Below are positions 51,667 through 59,344 of a stretch of 64,000 nucleotides of DNA, piece after piece. The notes beneath the pieces are model-generated. The model made no database searches. It worked only from the letters and a program-made list of their open reading frames with translations, and was not told the DNA's origin. The translations under genes were made by a program, and so were the position numbers. The first letter of the stretch is position 1. Every line of letters begins with the position of its first letter. This DNA comes from Ructibacterium sp965146665 (GTDB taxonomy: Bacteria; Bacillota; Clostridia; Monoglobales; Monoglobaceae), in NCBI GenBank assembly GCA_965146665.1, contig CBCTHE010000012.1, positions 28,576-92,575 on the forward strand. The letters are read 5' to 3'.

Positions 51667-52242
51667 TTAGAGCGCTCCCCGTCCCTGTGCCTTCGCGCTG
51701 TTAAGCAGAGCGTATTTCACCGTACCGTCAAACAGCACGCCGATCTTATGAATGATCCGCTCCGGATCCTCCTTCATGTCCCGCCTGAGCCATTCCAGCA
51801 CCATACCGTTAAGCGCGGCCTGATAGAACGCCGCCACCACCAGAATATCCTCCTCGGGAAGGTCCATCCCCTGCGCCTCCCGGCGCACAAAGGCCTCCAT
51901 CATCTTTTCCATAAGCCGCCGCATATAGTCCTCCAGATAGTCCCGCGCGCCGGACTGGTATACATGATAAACCGCCCGCTTGTTCTCTCTGGCAAACTCT
52001 GTGCAGACCAGCAGTGCCTCCTGCCAGGATCCTGCGGCGCCATCCTCTTTCAGTATTTTCTGAAGCTCTGTGCGGAACAGTTCATCCAGAAGCGCATAAA
52101 TATCCTGAAAGTGATAATAAAAGGTATTCCGGTTCACGCCGCAGTCATCCACAATGTCCTTGACCGTGATCTTATCCAGCGGCTTCTCATTCAAAAGTCT
52201 GATAAAGGAGTTTACGATTGCCGTCCTGGTGAATTGTGCCAT
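51667..52242 (-). CDS. TetR family transcriptional regulator
   Basis: 191 residues from the ATG at 52242 (GGAAAGG nine bases upstream; 18 further codons are open). The N-terminal helix-turn-helix reads AIVNSFIRLLNEKPLDKIT, VKDIVDDCGVNRNTFYYHF and DIYALLDELF, typical of TetR. The ligand-binding domain follows with VYHVYQSGARDYLEDY near 105. It is upstream of and co-oriented with ohyA-hdeD, so it is the likely repressor of fatty-acid detoxification; the ligand may be a free fatty acid (inference). Confidence 0.87.
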   Translation of the reverse strand: MAQFTRTAIVNSFIRLLNEKPLDKITVKDIVDDCGVNRNTFYYHFQDIYALLDELFRTELQKILKEDGAAGSWQEALLVCTEFARENKRAVYHVYQSGARDYLEDYMRRLMEKMMEAFVRREAQGMDLPEEDILVVAAFYQAALNGMVLEWLRRDMKEDPERIIHKIGVLFDGTVKYALLNSAKAQGRGAL

Positions 52243-52278
52243 AAGCCCCATCCTTTCCAACTCCTGTCCCTTTTTTGC

Positions 52279-52307
52279 ATTATAGCACAAAACCATTGAA
52301 ATTGCAA
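52279..52307 (-). promoter_or_regulatory. Promoter of the tetR gene
   Basis: Minus strand TTGCAA (52307-52302) and TATAAT (52284-52279), spacer 17. No copy of the ohyA palindrome is visible here. Confidence 0.7.
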
Positions 52308-52329
52308 CGGGACAGCCGAAAAATAGAAA

Positions 52330-52354
52330 AAGCAGGCAGTCAAACTGCCCGCTT
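52330..52354 (-). terminator. Hairpin/terminator downstream of the tRNA region
   Basis: AAGCGGGCAGT and ACTGCCTGCTT pair with one mismatch, followed by TTTTCT on the minus strand. It separates the tRNA transcript from tetR. Confidence 0.6.
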
Positions 52355-52540
52355 TACCCCTAAAACGATGCAATCCTCATGAAATCAAGAGGTTGGCATC
52401 GTCTCAAAATTGATGTTTCAATATGGAAAAGCTGTACAATTTAGATACCCTAATTACGACATCAGGGCCCCCGCAAAGCGACTCGCGCTTTGTGGGGAAA
52501 AGGAGCGGCAACCGACAAAACGAAGCCGTATTTTTACATA
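52355..52540. other. Intergenic segment between tRNA terminator and tetR terminator
   Basis: About 185 bases with no credible gene on either strand. Nothing recognised. Confidence 0.4.
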
Positions 52541-52569
52541 AAAATACGGCAAGCCAAAAGGCTTGCCGC
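52541..52569 (-). terminator. Terminator of the tRNA-Pro gene
   Basis: CGGCAAGCC and GGCTTGCCG around TTTT, then TATTTTT on the minus strand, seven bases beyond the CCA end. Confidence 0.85.
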
Positions 52570-52575
52570 GCGACG

Positions 52576-52652
52576 TGGTCGGAGTGACTGGATTCGAACC
52601 AGCGGCCACCTGAACCCCATTCAGGTACTCTACCAAACTGAGCCACACCCCG
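52576..52652 (-). tRNA. tRNA-Pro, anticodon GGG
   Basis: 77-base cloverleaf on the minus strand. Acceptor CGGGGTG pairs with CACTCCG (one G-U), the discriminator is A and CCA is encoded. The anticodon stem CCTGA/TCAGG holds the loop ATGGGGT, giving anticodon GGG with U33. The T arm has GGTTCGAATCC. C1-G72 with A73 is characteristic of bacterial tRNA-Pro. Confidence 0.95.
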
Positions 52653-52956
52653 TTGCAACAAAAGATAGTATACACTATTTTGCGGAAAAATGCAAGACAT
52701 ATTTGCAAAAAAATTAAAATTTCTTTTTCTGTATGAAAGTTGTTTTCCTGTAAAAATAAATGTTGTGCTATATACACAAAGAAATACAATATTTTCCGGA
52801 AATTTATTCCATACTACTTCTGCGCCATGCCGGAACACAAATATAATTTCCCCGTCTGATTGGGCCGCCGCGTGGTCAATGTCTGCTGTCCATGCCTGAG
52901 AGAGGCAAAAAAGCCTCCGCCGCAAGGGCGGAGGCCGCAATTCAAGCACTTCCCTG
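52653..52956. other. Intergenic region between the tRNA and nptA genes
   Basis: About 300 AT-rich bases. A short hairpin (AAAGCCTCCGCCGC and GCGGAGGC) at about 52911-52936 with A-rich flank may terminate nptA on the minus strand. No gene recognised. Confidence 0.4.
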
Positions 52957-54582
52957 TCACATTCTGATTCCGCTGTATTCCTGGGCAATATTCAGGGCAT
53001 GATCGCCAATTCTCTCATAATCCACCAAAAGCTCAGAGTAGATAATGGCGGTCTCCATAGAGCAGGACTCATCTTTGAGCCGGACCAGCTGCTGTTTACG
53101 GTAATTCGCCACAGCCAGGTCAGTTTCCCGCTCCATGGCATGAACATGCTCTGACAGCCGCGCCTGATCCCTGGGCTCCAGAATCGCTTTTTTCAGCTTT
53201 GTGCTGAACTCCTTCATCTCGTTCAGCTCAGCGAGTGCCGCCTTGCTGAATCCCAGTTCCTTTTTCCGAATCAAAGCCTCATAGCCCGCAATGTTCATTG
53301 CATGATCGCCGATCCGTTCCGCATTTCCCACCATACTGAAAATATGATTGAGGGTCTGAGCCTCCTCCATGGACTGGCCCAGAGTCATAACTTCGGAGAT
53401 TTTTCTTGAAATGGCAAGGTTGCTCTGATCAATCTGTTCTTCCCGCTTTCGCACTTCGTCCAGCCGGGCCAGATCATTTTCCAGAATCGCCGCAAATCCA
53501 TCCTCCACATTTTGAAATGCCAGCATAATCATATCCCGCGTGTCTGACAGCAGTTCGTTAACCGCAATAGCTGAAGCCCCCAAAACATGCTTGGAGTCGT
53601 GCAGGCCTCTGAGCCATTGCTCAGAATCCCGCTTCTCCCTGGTTGATTTATCCGGCAAGATGCGCTCTGCCAGCTTGGCAAGCAACGTACCAAAAGGCAA
53701 AAGTATCAGAGTCGTCGCAACATTGAATATGGTGTGAACATTGGCGATCTGTGCTGCCGGACTGTTGGGGAACCATGCCGCAATCCATTCTGTAAACGGC
53801 AGACACATAGTCAGGGTCACAAAGATGAACGTTCCAATGATATTGAACAGCAAATGTATGATGGTTGTACGCTTGGCATTCCGGTTTGCTCCCACAGAAG
53901 CCAGAAGCGCCGTAATACATGTTCCGATGTTCTGTCCAAACAGAACGTATACCGCACTGTCAATCCCAATCAGCCCGCTGACCGCCAAAGCCTGCAAAAT
54001 GCCCACGGACGCAGACGAAGACTGGATGACCGCTGTAAACAGCGCGCCCGCGAGGATTCCAAGAAGCGGATTGGAGAAGCTCGTCATTAAATTGATAAAG
54101 GTCTCCGAATCCCGAAGCGGCATCATGGCATCGCTCATCATGCCAAGGCCAATGAAGAGCACGCCCAGTCCGGCAGCAATGCTGCCAACCGCCTGAATCT
54201 GCTTCTTTTTGGAAAACACAACCACCGCAACGCCGGCAAAGGCAATCAACGGAGCCACCTTTCCAATATCCAGGGCTACAAGCTGTCCTGTGATCGTGGT
54301 ACCAATATTCGCGCCCATGATAATCCACACGGCCTGCTTCAGCGTCATCAGCCCGGAATTGACAAATCCCACAACCATAACCGTAGTAGCAGAGGATGAC
54401 TGAATCACAGCGGTGATCCCTGCGCCAACCAAAACGCCGAGTATTCGGTTCGAGGTGAGTTTCTCCAAAATTTGCTTCATTCTGGTTCCCGCAACAACCT
54501 CCAGGTTTGCGCTCATCATCTGCATACCATATAAGAACAGCGCCAATCCTCCCAAAAGAGCCAAAACCAATTCCACTCCCAT
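52957..54582 (-). CDS. Na+/phosphate cotransporter family protein with PhoU domain
   Basis: 541 residues from the ATG at 54582 (AAGGAG seven bases upstream; an ATG two codons earlier is too close to it). Two inverted Na/Pi-cotransporter repeats carry the QSSSATT and QSSSAS signatures (VIQSSSATTVMVVGFVN and VIQSSSASVGILQAL), with about eight to ten membrane segments. The C-terminal 220 residues are two PhoU-like helical repeats (GNAERIGDHAMNIAGYE and LLVDYERIGDHALNIAQEY). Bacterial NptA/YjbB-type PhoU fusions may export phosphate. The leader contains a manganese-type riboswitch. Confidence 0.92.
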   Translation of the reverse strand: MGVELVLALLGGLALFLYGMQMMSANLEVVAGTRMKQILEKLTSNRILGVLVGAGITAVIQSSSATTVMVVGFVNSGLMTLKQAVWIIMGANIGTTITGQLVALDIGKVAPLIAFAGVAVVVFSKKKQIQAVGSIAAGLGVLFIGLGMMSDAMMPLRDSETFINLMTSFSNPLLGILAGALFTAVIQSSSASVGILQALAVSGLIGIDSAVYVLFGQNIGTCITALLASVGANRNAKRTTIIHLLFNIIGTFIFVTLTMCLPFTEWIAAWFPNSPAAQIANVHTIFNVATTLILLPFGTLLAKLAERILPDKSTREKRDSEQWLRGLHDSKHVLGASAIAVNELLSDTRDMIMLAFQNVEDGFAAILENDLARLDEVRKREEQIDQSNLAISRKISEVMTLGQSMEEAQTLNHIFSMVGNAERIGDHAMNIAGYEALIRKKELGFSKAALAELNEMKEFSTKLKKAILEPRDQARLSEHVHAMERETDLAVANYRKQQLVRLKDESCSMETAIIYSELLVDYERIGDHALNIAQEYSGIRM

Positions 54583-54649
54583 AACCATACTCCTTTATAT
54601 GCTTGTATTTTTCATTCCTGCCCCGCCGCAGGGGACCATACACAGGCAG

Positions 54650-54694
54650 AAAAAAAGACTTTTATTGTACCCCAAAAAGGCACAATAAAAGTCT
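54650..54694 (-). terminator. Conditional terminator in the nptA leader
   Basis: AGACTTTTATTGT and ACAATAAAAGTCT form a 13-bp perfect stem on the minus strand followed by a run of T. Its 5' arm is the same sequence that closes the 3' side of the aptamer, so aptamer and terminator are mutually exclusive. Confidence 0.85.
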
Positions 54695-54790
54695 CGTTTC
54701 TGAATTCAGGATACAGCCCGGTATTTCTACGGGATGACGAACTGTATCACACAGCTGTGGCTGCGCAAACTACTCCCCTTTACTGTCTCT
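54683..54790 (-). promoter_or_regulatory. yybP-ykoY manganese riboswitch upstream of nptA
   Basis: The minus-strand leader contains, in order, the conserved GTAAAGGGGAGTAG, a helix to GATACAGTTCGTCA, a hairpin, the complementary ACCGGGCTGTATC, and CGAGACTTTTATT. These are the blocks of the yybP-ykoY Mn2+ aptamer (compare AAAGGGGAGUAG, GUCGUCA, ACCGGC and GCAAGACCUUU in the L. lactis example). The closing helix competes with a terminator, so Mn2+ should turn expression on. Usual targets are Mn exporters; a Na/Pi transporter is unusual. Confidence 0.88.
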
Positions 54791-54792
54791 TT

Positions 54793-54822
54793 ATTTTATC
54801 AAAAACCATACGCATTTGTCAA
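54793..54822 (-). promoter_or_regulatory. Promoter of the nptA transcript
   Basis: Minus strand TTGACA (54822-54817) and TAAAAT (54798-54793), spacer 18, placing the start site at the 5' edge of the aptamer. Confidence 0.75.
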
Positions 54823-55202
54823 CTGTAGGCTTTTCCAAACTCCGGGCATTTTCATGCGGAAATACGGTCCATTTCCATGCAGAATGACGAATTTTACCGG
54901 GGTTCCGTCCATACTTAAAGCACATCATCATTTCCCTGATCACACTTCTATCCCCAAAACGCCTGTTTCCGGTCAAACCACTCTGCCTCCGGCAACGCAC
55001 TTGCATCCATTCGAATTTCCATGCATCTCTCTGTATCACAAAAGCCGAAGAGCACACTGCCTGAAAAGCCCACAGCTGACTTTTGTAACAGCGTCAGAAT
55101 CGGCGGTTCGCCTGCCCCACACAGGTATCAGGGCAGAATATATGTTGTTAAAAAGGTATGTCTGCATATCTTGTATCATCTGCAAGCTCTCTTGTTCTTT
55201 AA
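54823..55202. other. Gene-poor region between nptA promoter and DUF3795 gene
   Basis: About 380 bases. Frames of 60-180 codons on the plus strand lack an RBS and have no recognisable product. Nothing recognised. Confidence 0.4.
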
Positions 55203-55460
55203 TCATTCTCCGGCCCAAATGCGGCATTGCTGCAGCTTTGGCTCCGGGTCGAAACCCTGATCCTTTCCCATATTAGCGAGCATATCACAAGGAAACTCCG
55301 GGCATTTCCCACAGTGATCCAAATCTCTTGCCTCACAGCAGGTCTTCACCTCACAGTCCCCGCCCCAAAAGGGCTTTTCCATACACAGACACCCCCTGCA
55401 GTTGACCTGAAACTTTCTGGTACATTCATTACAGCAAACACCGCATCTTGACTGAAACAT
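55203..55460 (-). CDS. DUF3795 cysteine-rich protein
   Basis: 85 residues with 14 cysteines in pairs (CGVCCNEC, CRGCLC, CEVKTCCEAR, CGKCPEFPC), followed by a short tail. The CGxxCxxC start and CxxCxxFPC core are typical of DUF3795 proteins, presumed metal- or Fe-S-binding. AGAAGGGGTAAT lies before the ATG. Function unknown. Longer DUF3795 proteins are about 120 residues, so this is a compact version. Confidence 0.78.
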   Translation of the reverse strand: MFQSRCGVCCNECTRKFQVNCRGCLCMEKPFWGGDCEVKTCCEARDLDHCGKCPEFPCDMLANMGKDQGFDPEPKLQQCRIWAGE

Positions 55461-55567
55461 ATTACCCCTTCTTTCTTGTCTTCTATTCTACTGCTTTCGA
55501 CAGGAAAATGCAAGAGCTTCTATATAAAAAGCCCCTGCAATCATGCAGAGGCAAAAACAATATGAAA

Positions 55568-56428
55568 CTATACCTTCTTCTTGACAGGTATCCAAAGCTC
55601 AGAATAATAATTCTCATCATTTATTCCATTCTCATATTTCTCCGCATCGTCATACAGCTCAATGCAGTATCCAGCCGCGATTTCATATTCCCTGCACGCG
55701 GGAAGCCATTCTGAGAAAATTTTGGTGTTGGTTGCCTGCAGGGTGTCCGGCATTGCGCCCTTGCAGGGAAAAACTGCCCAGGTGTACGCCGGAATGACCT
55801 TTGTAACAAACCCCTCCGGCACCTCTTTCGTCGGATCATAGTTGTCGGCAATCATATATTCAAATACATCACCGGCCATGGCCTCATCATGATTGATTCC
55901 ATACATACCGCAGATGTTTTTGCCGTTTTCCGAAGCAAAATGTTCCTTCCAAAATACAGGAACCTCCTCATGCGCATTCTGATACTGAAACATTTTCAAT
56001 GCCCCAACGACAGTGAAGCTGTCCTTTTGCATGATTTTGTAGTCCATAAGATAACCGCCTTTCAATGTTAGATTGATTTTCAATGGTGCAAAGGCCCGAA
56101 GCGTGGCGCCCTCTTTTCGCACCATACCAGGTGTGATTCCATGGAAACGGGTAAATGCCTTCGTAAAACTGTCAGGAGAATCATACCCATACTTCAGGGC
56201 GGCATCAATAACCTTTACATCCGTAGAAACAAGTTCAGCTCCAGCAAGCGCAAGCCGGCGTTTGCGGATATATTCGGAAACCGTAAAGCCGCAGAGCAGA
56301 CTAAACCCCTTTTGGAAATAAAAGGGCGAAATACAAACCTGTTTGGCAATTTCGCCAACAGACAAGTCCTCCATAATATGTTCCTCAATGAAGGTGATTG
56401 CTTTTCCGATTGCTTCCGTCCAGTCCAT
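55568..56428 (-). CDS. AraC family regulator with GyrI-like effector domain
   Basis: 286 residues. An N-terminal AraC/XylS pair of helix-turn-helix motifs (residues 5-105: DLSVGEIAKQVCISPFYFQ and ALKYGYDSPDSFTKAFTRFH), then an AraC_E_bind/GyrI-like domain (about 125-286) ending ELWIPVKKK. This is the Rob/SAV-type multidrug-sensing arrangement with the DNA-binding domain first. GAGGTGAAAAC precedes the ATG. No transporter gene is next to it, so targets are unknown. Confidence 0.88.
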   Translation of the reverse strand: MDWTEAIGKAITFIEEHIMEDLSVGEIAKQVCISPFYFQKGFSLLCGFTVSEYIRKRRLALAGAELVSTDVKVIDAALKYGYDSPDSFTKAFTRFHGITPGMVRKEGATLRAFAPLKINLTLKGGYLMDYKIMQKDSFTVVGALKMFQYQNAHEEVPVFWKEHFASENGKNICGMYGINHDEAMAGDVFEYMIADNYDPTKEVPEGFVTKVIPAYTWAVFPCKGAMPDTLQATNTKIFSEWLPACREYEIAAGYCIELYDDAEKYENGINDENYYSELWIPVKKKV

Positions 56429-56610
56429 GTTTTCACCTCTCTGTGTCTAACAATATAACACTTTCTAAGCAGTTCTGCCCGACATTTTCAGCTGTCTTTT
56501 GTCCGCGGCTCACAGATTTGGTTTCCTCTAGTGCTGGACAATTCGGCTATGTACTAATGCTGTTCTCAAATTTTACATCATATGTATAAGGATCTATAGA
56601 GTCTAAATTC

Positions 56611-56643
56611 AAAAAGCAATCCTCTTGCTGAGGATTGCTTTTT
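56611..56643. terminator. Bidirectional intrinsic terminator
   Basis: AAAAAGCAATCCT and AGGATTGCTTTTT around CTTGCTG. It ends the dockerin gene transcript on the minus strand. Confidence 0.85.
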
Positions 56644-56672
56644 GCTGTATCTATACGCAGCAAATATCTCTC

Positions 56673-58976
56673 TTATTCGTTCCAGGATACCAGAACCATT
56701 GCAACATCTTTGGAATCGATTTTACCATCGCGGTTCAAATCATATTTGATGTATTCCGGATGCGCTTCCACCGTTATTCCTGTTTCTCCAAAATAAGAGA
56801 CAACAGCCGAAAGATCATAAATATTTATCTTTCCATCATTGACAATCTCACCAGCCAAGAAGTTCTTTGTCTCACCATCCACCGCATTTTCAGCATCCTT
56901 CACATTGTTCCAGAATACTGCCTCTGTGCCGCCTTCCTGCAGCAAAACTGTTTTTCTCGCTGTGCGATAGCCATCACCGCTTACCGTAACCGTATACCGG
57001 GTATTAATTGGAAGTGAAGCAGTGATTTCTGCTTTATCCGCTGTATAGGTAGGTCTCCAGCTATATTCATCACCGATCTCATGCACTTCCTCATAGCCGT
57101 CAGCGCCGGTGATAACCACCTTCATTTTGTTATAAGCCGGTTTATTCTTTGCAGTAATTGGATTATTAAAAGCTATTGTAACTTTCAATTCACCCTGTAC
57201 TTCCTGGAAATCATAATCCAGAAATGCTTTCTTCAAAGAAACTGTTTGTGCAATACTATTCTCAATTTCGAGTTCGGCCGAAGCGCCGTCTTCCACAACC
57301 AGGCTGCCCTTACCATAACCATCCAGTCGTACACTGCCGACCGTTATTCCTTCACCGTTATCCGCCAATCCGGTCACCGCCGACTGTGCATCCAGGTAAA
57401 TCATATACTTTCCATTCTGCTCTGCAATCCCCAAACCATCTGCTGCCTCTACTGCATAAGTAACAGCGCCTTCTGTGCAAGTATTGCTGAAAGAAAATTC
57501 AACCGCTTTAAAGTCAACAATTTTATTACCGTTTGTTCCTTTTATAACAATATTATACAAGTGACTGTCTGTTTCATCCTGTACTAAAACCATATTTGCA
57601 TCGACATCAACAACAACATAGTTTCCATTTTGATCCTTTACAGTTGTCTTGCCTTCGTCCGTATACTTACCAATATCTTTATCAAAGGTACCACTTGCTA
57701 CATTTACCTTAGTTTCTTCATTGACACTGCCTACAATATCCACTGCTTCCGGGCTGTTGCTGACAGTCACTTCTGTCATCTGATAGTTAGACGCTTTTTG
57801 TGTCTTACCGAAAATAACGCCGACATCGGTTAAATTCTCTGCTTCCACTTTCATATCCGCAATTTCTGTATTTTCCACGGTTACGTTTACATCAGTCGCA
57901 GCTGTGGATCTCCAATACACACCGCCAACAACCGCTGCTGCTTCATTTATACTGTCCTTTGCAACAATTGACAAATTCTGTACCGTACAATCTTGGATAC
58001 TCATGGTATTAGTTTTCGACGGAGAATACGATCCAATCAATCCGCCTGACTGCTCAACCGTACTCTGGGCAGAATCACCAATTACCGTGTTTGTAACTGT
58101 GCAGTTAATCAACTTCTTATTTCCATAATTTGCAAAACCAACAATTCCGCCCAAATTATCTTTACCAATAATACTCGAATTGGTTACATGATTATTTTCC
58201 ATAGTTGCGCTGTCTTCATTCCACTGACCAAGAACACCGCCGCATTTCCAATAAGACGCAGATACTTGTACATTATCCACTGTACATCCCGTAATGGTGG
58301 AATATCCCGTTCCGGCAATTCCGCCCACATACTGATATCCTTCCAATGTGGAATATGAAACCGCACAATTCATAATTTTCCCTGTATAATTTGCGCCTAC
58401 CAAAACACCGCTGGCGCTAGAATACCCAGTGGAAAAGTTTGCATTCGTTACTGTACAGCCGCTTATTGTCGAACCAATCATTCTGCCAATAAGGGCACCT
58501 GTATTCTCTTTATTGCCACTTATGGTCACCGTATCAAGCGTTACATTCTGCACTGCCGCACCATTAACTACACCAAAGAATCCGGTATCATTACCAGATC
58601 CATGAATATCCACATTTGAAATTGTATGTCCATTTCCTTCAAATGTTCCCTGAAAAGAAGCTGCGGCTGTTCCAATCGGAGCCCACTCTATACCTTTCAA
58701 GTCCAATGACGCATTCAAATTAACGGTCACGTTTTTGTAGTTTGTTCCTGCATTCACCGTCTGTGCAAAATTCTGCAGTTGTTCTACCGTTGCTATTTCT
58801 GTAATTGCAGTATCTTCTGTTCCTGCAAGTGCAACAGATTCACCATTTATTTCCATCGCAACTGCCTGATCAATAACTTCGGGGACATTAAGCTCATCAG
58901 CATATGCAAAACACGGTACGCCAAGCATTGCCGCAGCTGTCCCCAGACAGATTAAGGTTTCTCCAATCTTTTTCAT
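56673..58976 (-). CDS. Secreted GLUG-repeat protein with C-terminal dockerin-like domain
   Basis: 767 residues. Signal peptide 1-26 (MKKIGETLICLG...CFAYA). A beta-helix-like region of GLUG repeats (about 75-370) reads FEGNGHTISNVDI, then GFFGVVNGAAVQNVTL, and further G-x-L-x-G units. A middle region of unknown domains follows, and a C-terminal dockerin-type pair of Ca2+-binding loops near 705-767 (VNDGKINIYDLSAVVSYF and YDLNRDGKIDSKDVAMVLV). The ATG at 58976 has GGAGG seven bases upstream. A terminator separates it from the SLH gene. Dockerins normally bind cohesins, so a partner is implied. Confidence 0.85.
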   Translation of the reverse strand: MKKIGETLICLGTAAAMLGVPCFAYADELNVPEVIDQAVAMEINGESVALAGTEDTAITEIATVEQLQNFAQTVNAGTNYKNVTVNLNASLDLKGIEWAPIGTAAASFQGTFEGNGHTISNVDIHGSGNDTGFFGVVNGAAVQNVTLDTVTISGNKENTGALIGRMIGSTISGCTVTNANFSTGYSSASGVLVGANYTGKIMNCAVSYSTLEGYQYVGGIAGTGYSTITGCTVDNVQVSASYWKCGGVLGQWNEDSATMENNHVTNSSIIGKDNLGGIVGFANYGNKKLINCTVTNTVIGDSAQSTVEQSGGLIGSYSPSKTNTMSIQDCTVQNLSIVAKDSINEAAAVVGGVYWRSTAATDVNVTVENTEIADMKVEAENLTDVGVIFGKTQKASNYQMTEVTVSNSPEAVDIVGSVNEETKVNVASGTFDKDIGKYTDEGKTTVKDQNGNYVVVDVDANMVLVQDETDSHLYNIVIKGTNGNKIVDFKAVEFSFSNTCTEGAVTYAVEAADGLGIAEQNGKYMIYLDAQSAVTGLADNGEGITVGSVRLDGYGKGSLVVEDGASAELEIENSIAQTVSLKKAFLDYDFQEVQGELKVTIAFNNPITAKNKPAYNKMKVVITGADGYEEVHEIGDEYSWRPTYTADKAEITASLPINTRYTVTVSGDGYRTARKTVLLQEGGTEAVFWNNVKDAENAVDGETKNFLAGEIVNDGKINIYDLSAVVSYFGETGITVEAHPEYIKYDLNRDGKIDSKDVAMVLVSWNE

Positions 58977-59344
58977 AAACTCATCCTCCAAACTATTATA
59001 AATATATTGGTAATATATCATAAATGTACCACATTGTCAAGTATATATCATCCAAAAAAACAGACCTGAATTGTAAATGTACAACAATATTGAACAGTGC
59101 AAAAAAAGTTAAAAACAGCGGCAAAAGCGATACTCCTCACCAATGAATCAATATGCCCCTTCCTAAAAATGATTTTATATAAAAAAGGTGATTGACCGCA
59201 CCGCGCACCAATCACCTTTTGTCACTTTTATAGTTCCTTAGTACAAATCAAAAATACATTCTGTTTCTAACCATTCACCACCTAGACTTGATAAGTGCAG
59301 AACTAATGACCGCGTTTCTCTTTCTCCTTCATGTTCATTTTTTC
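58977..59344. other. Intergenic region between SLH and dockerin genes
   Basis: About 370 AT-rich bases containing the SLH-gene terminator (59181-59220) and presumably the promoter of the dockerin gene to its left. No gene recognised. Confidence 0.5.
59181..59220 (-). terminator. Terminator of the SLH-protein gene
   Basis: AAAAGGTGATTG and CAATCACCTTTT pair across a GC-rich loop, followed by TT on the minus strand. Confidence 0.75.
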
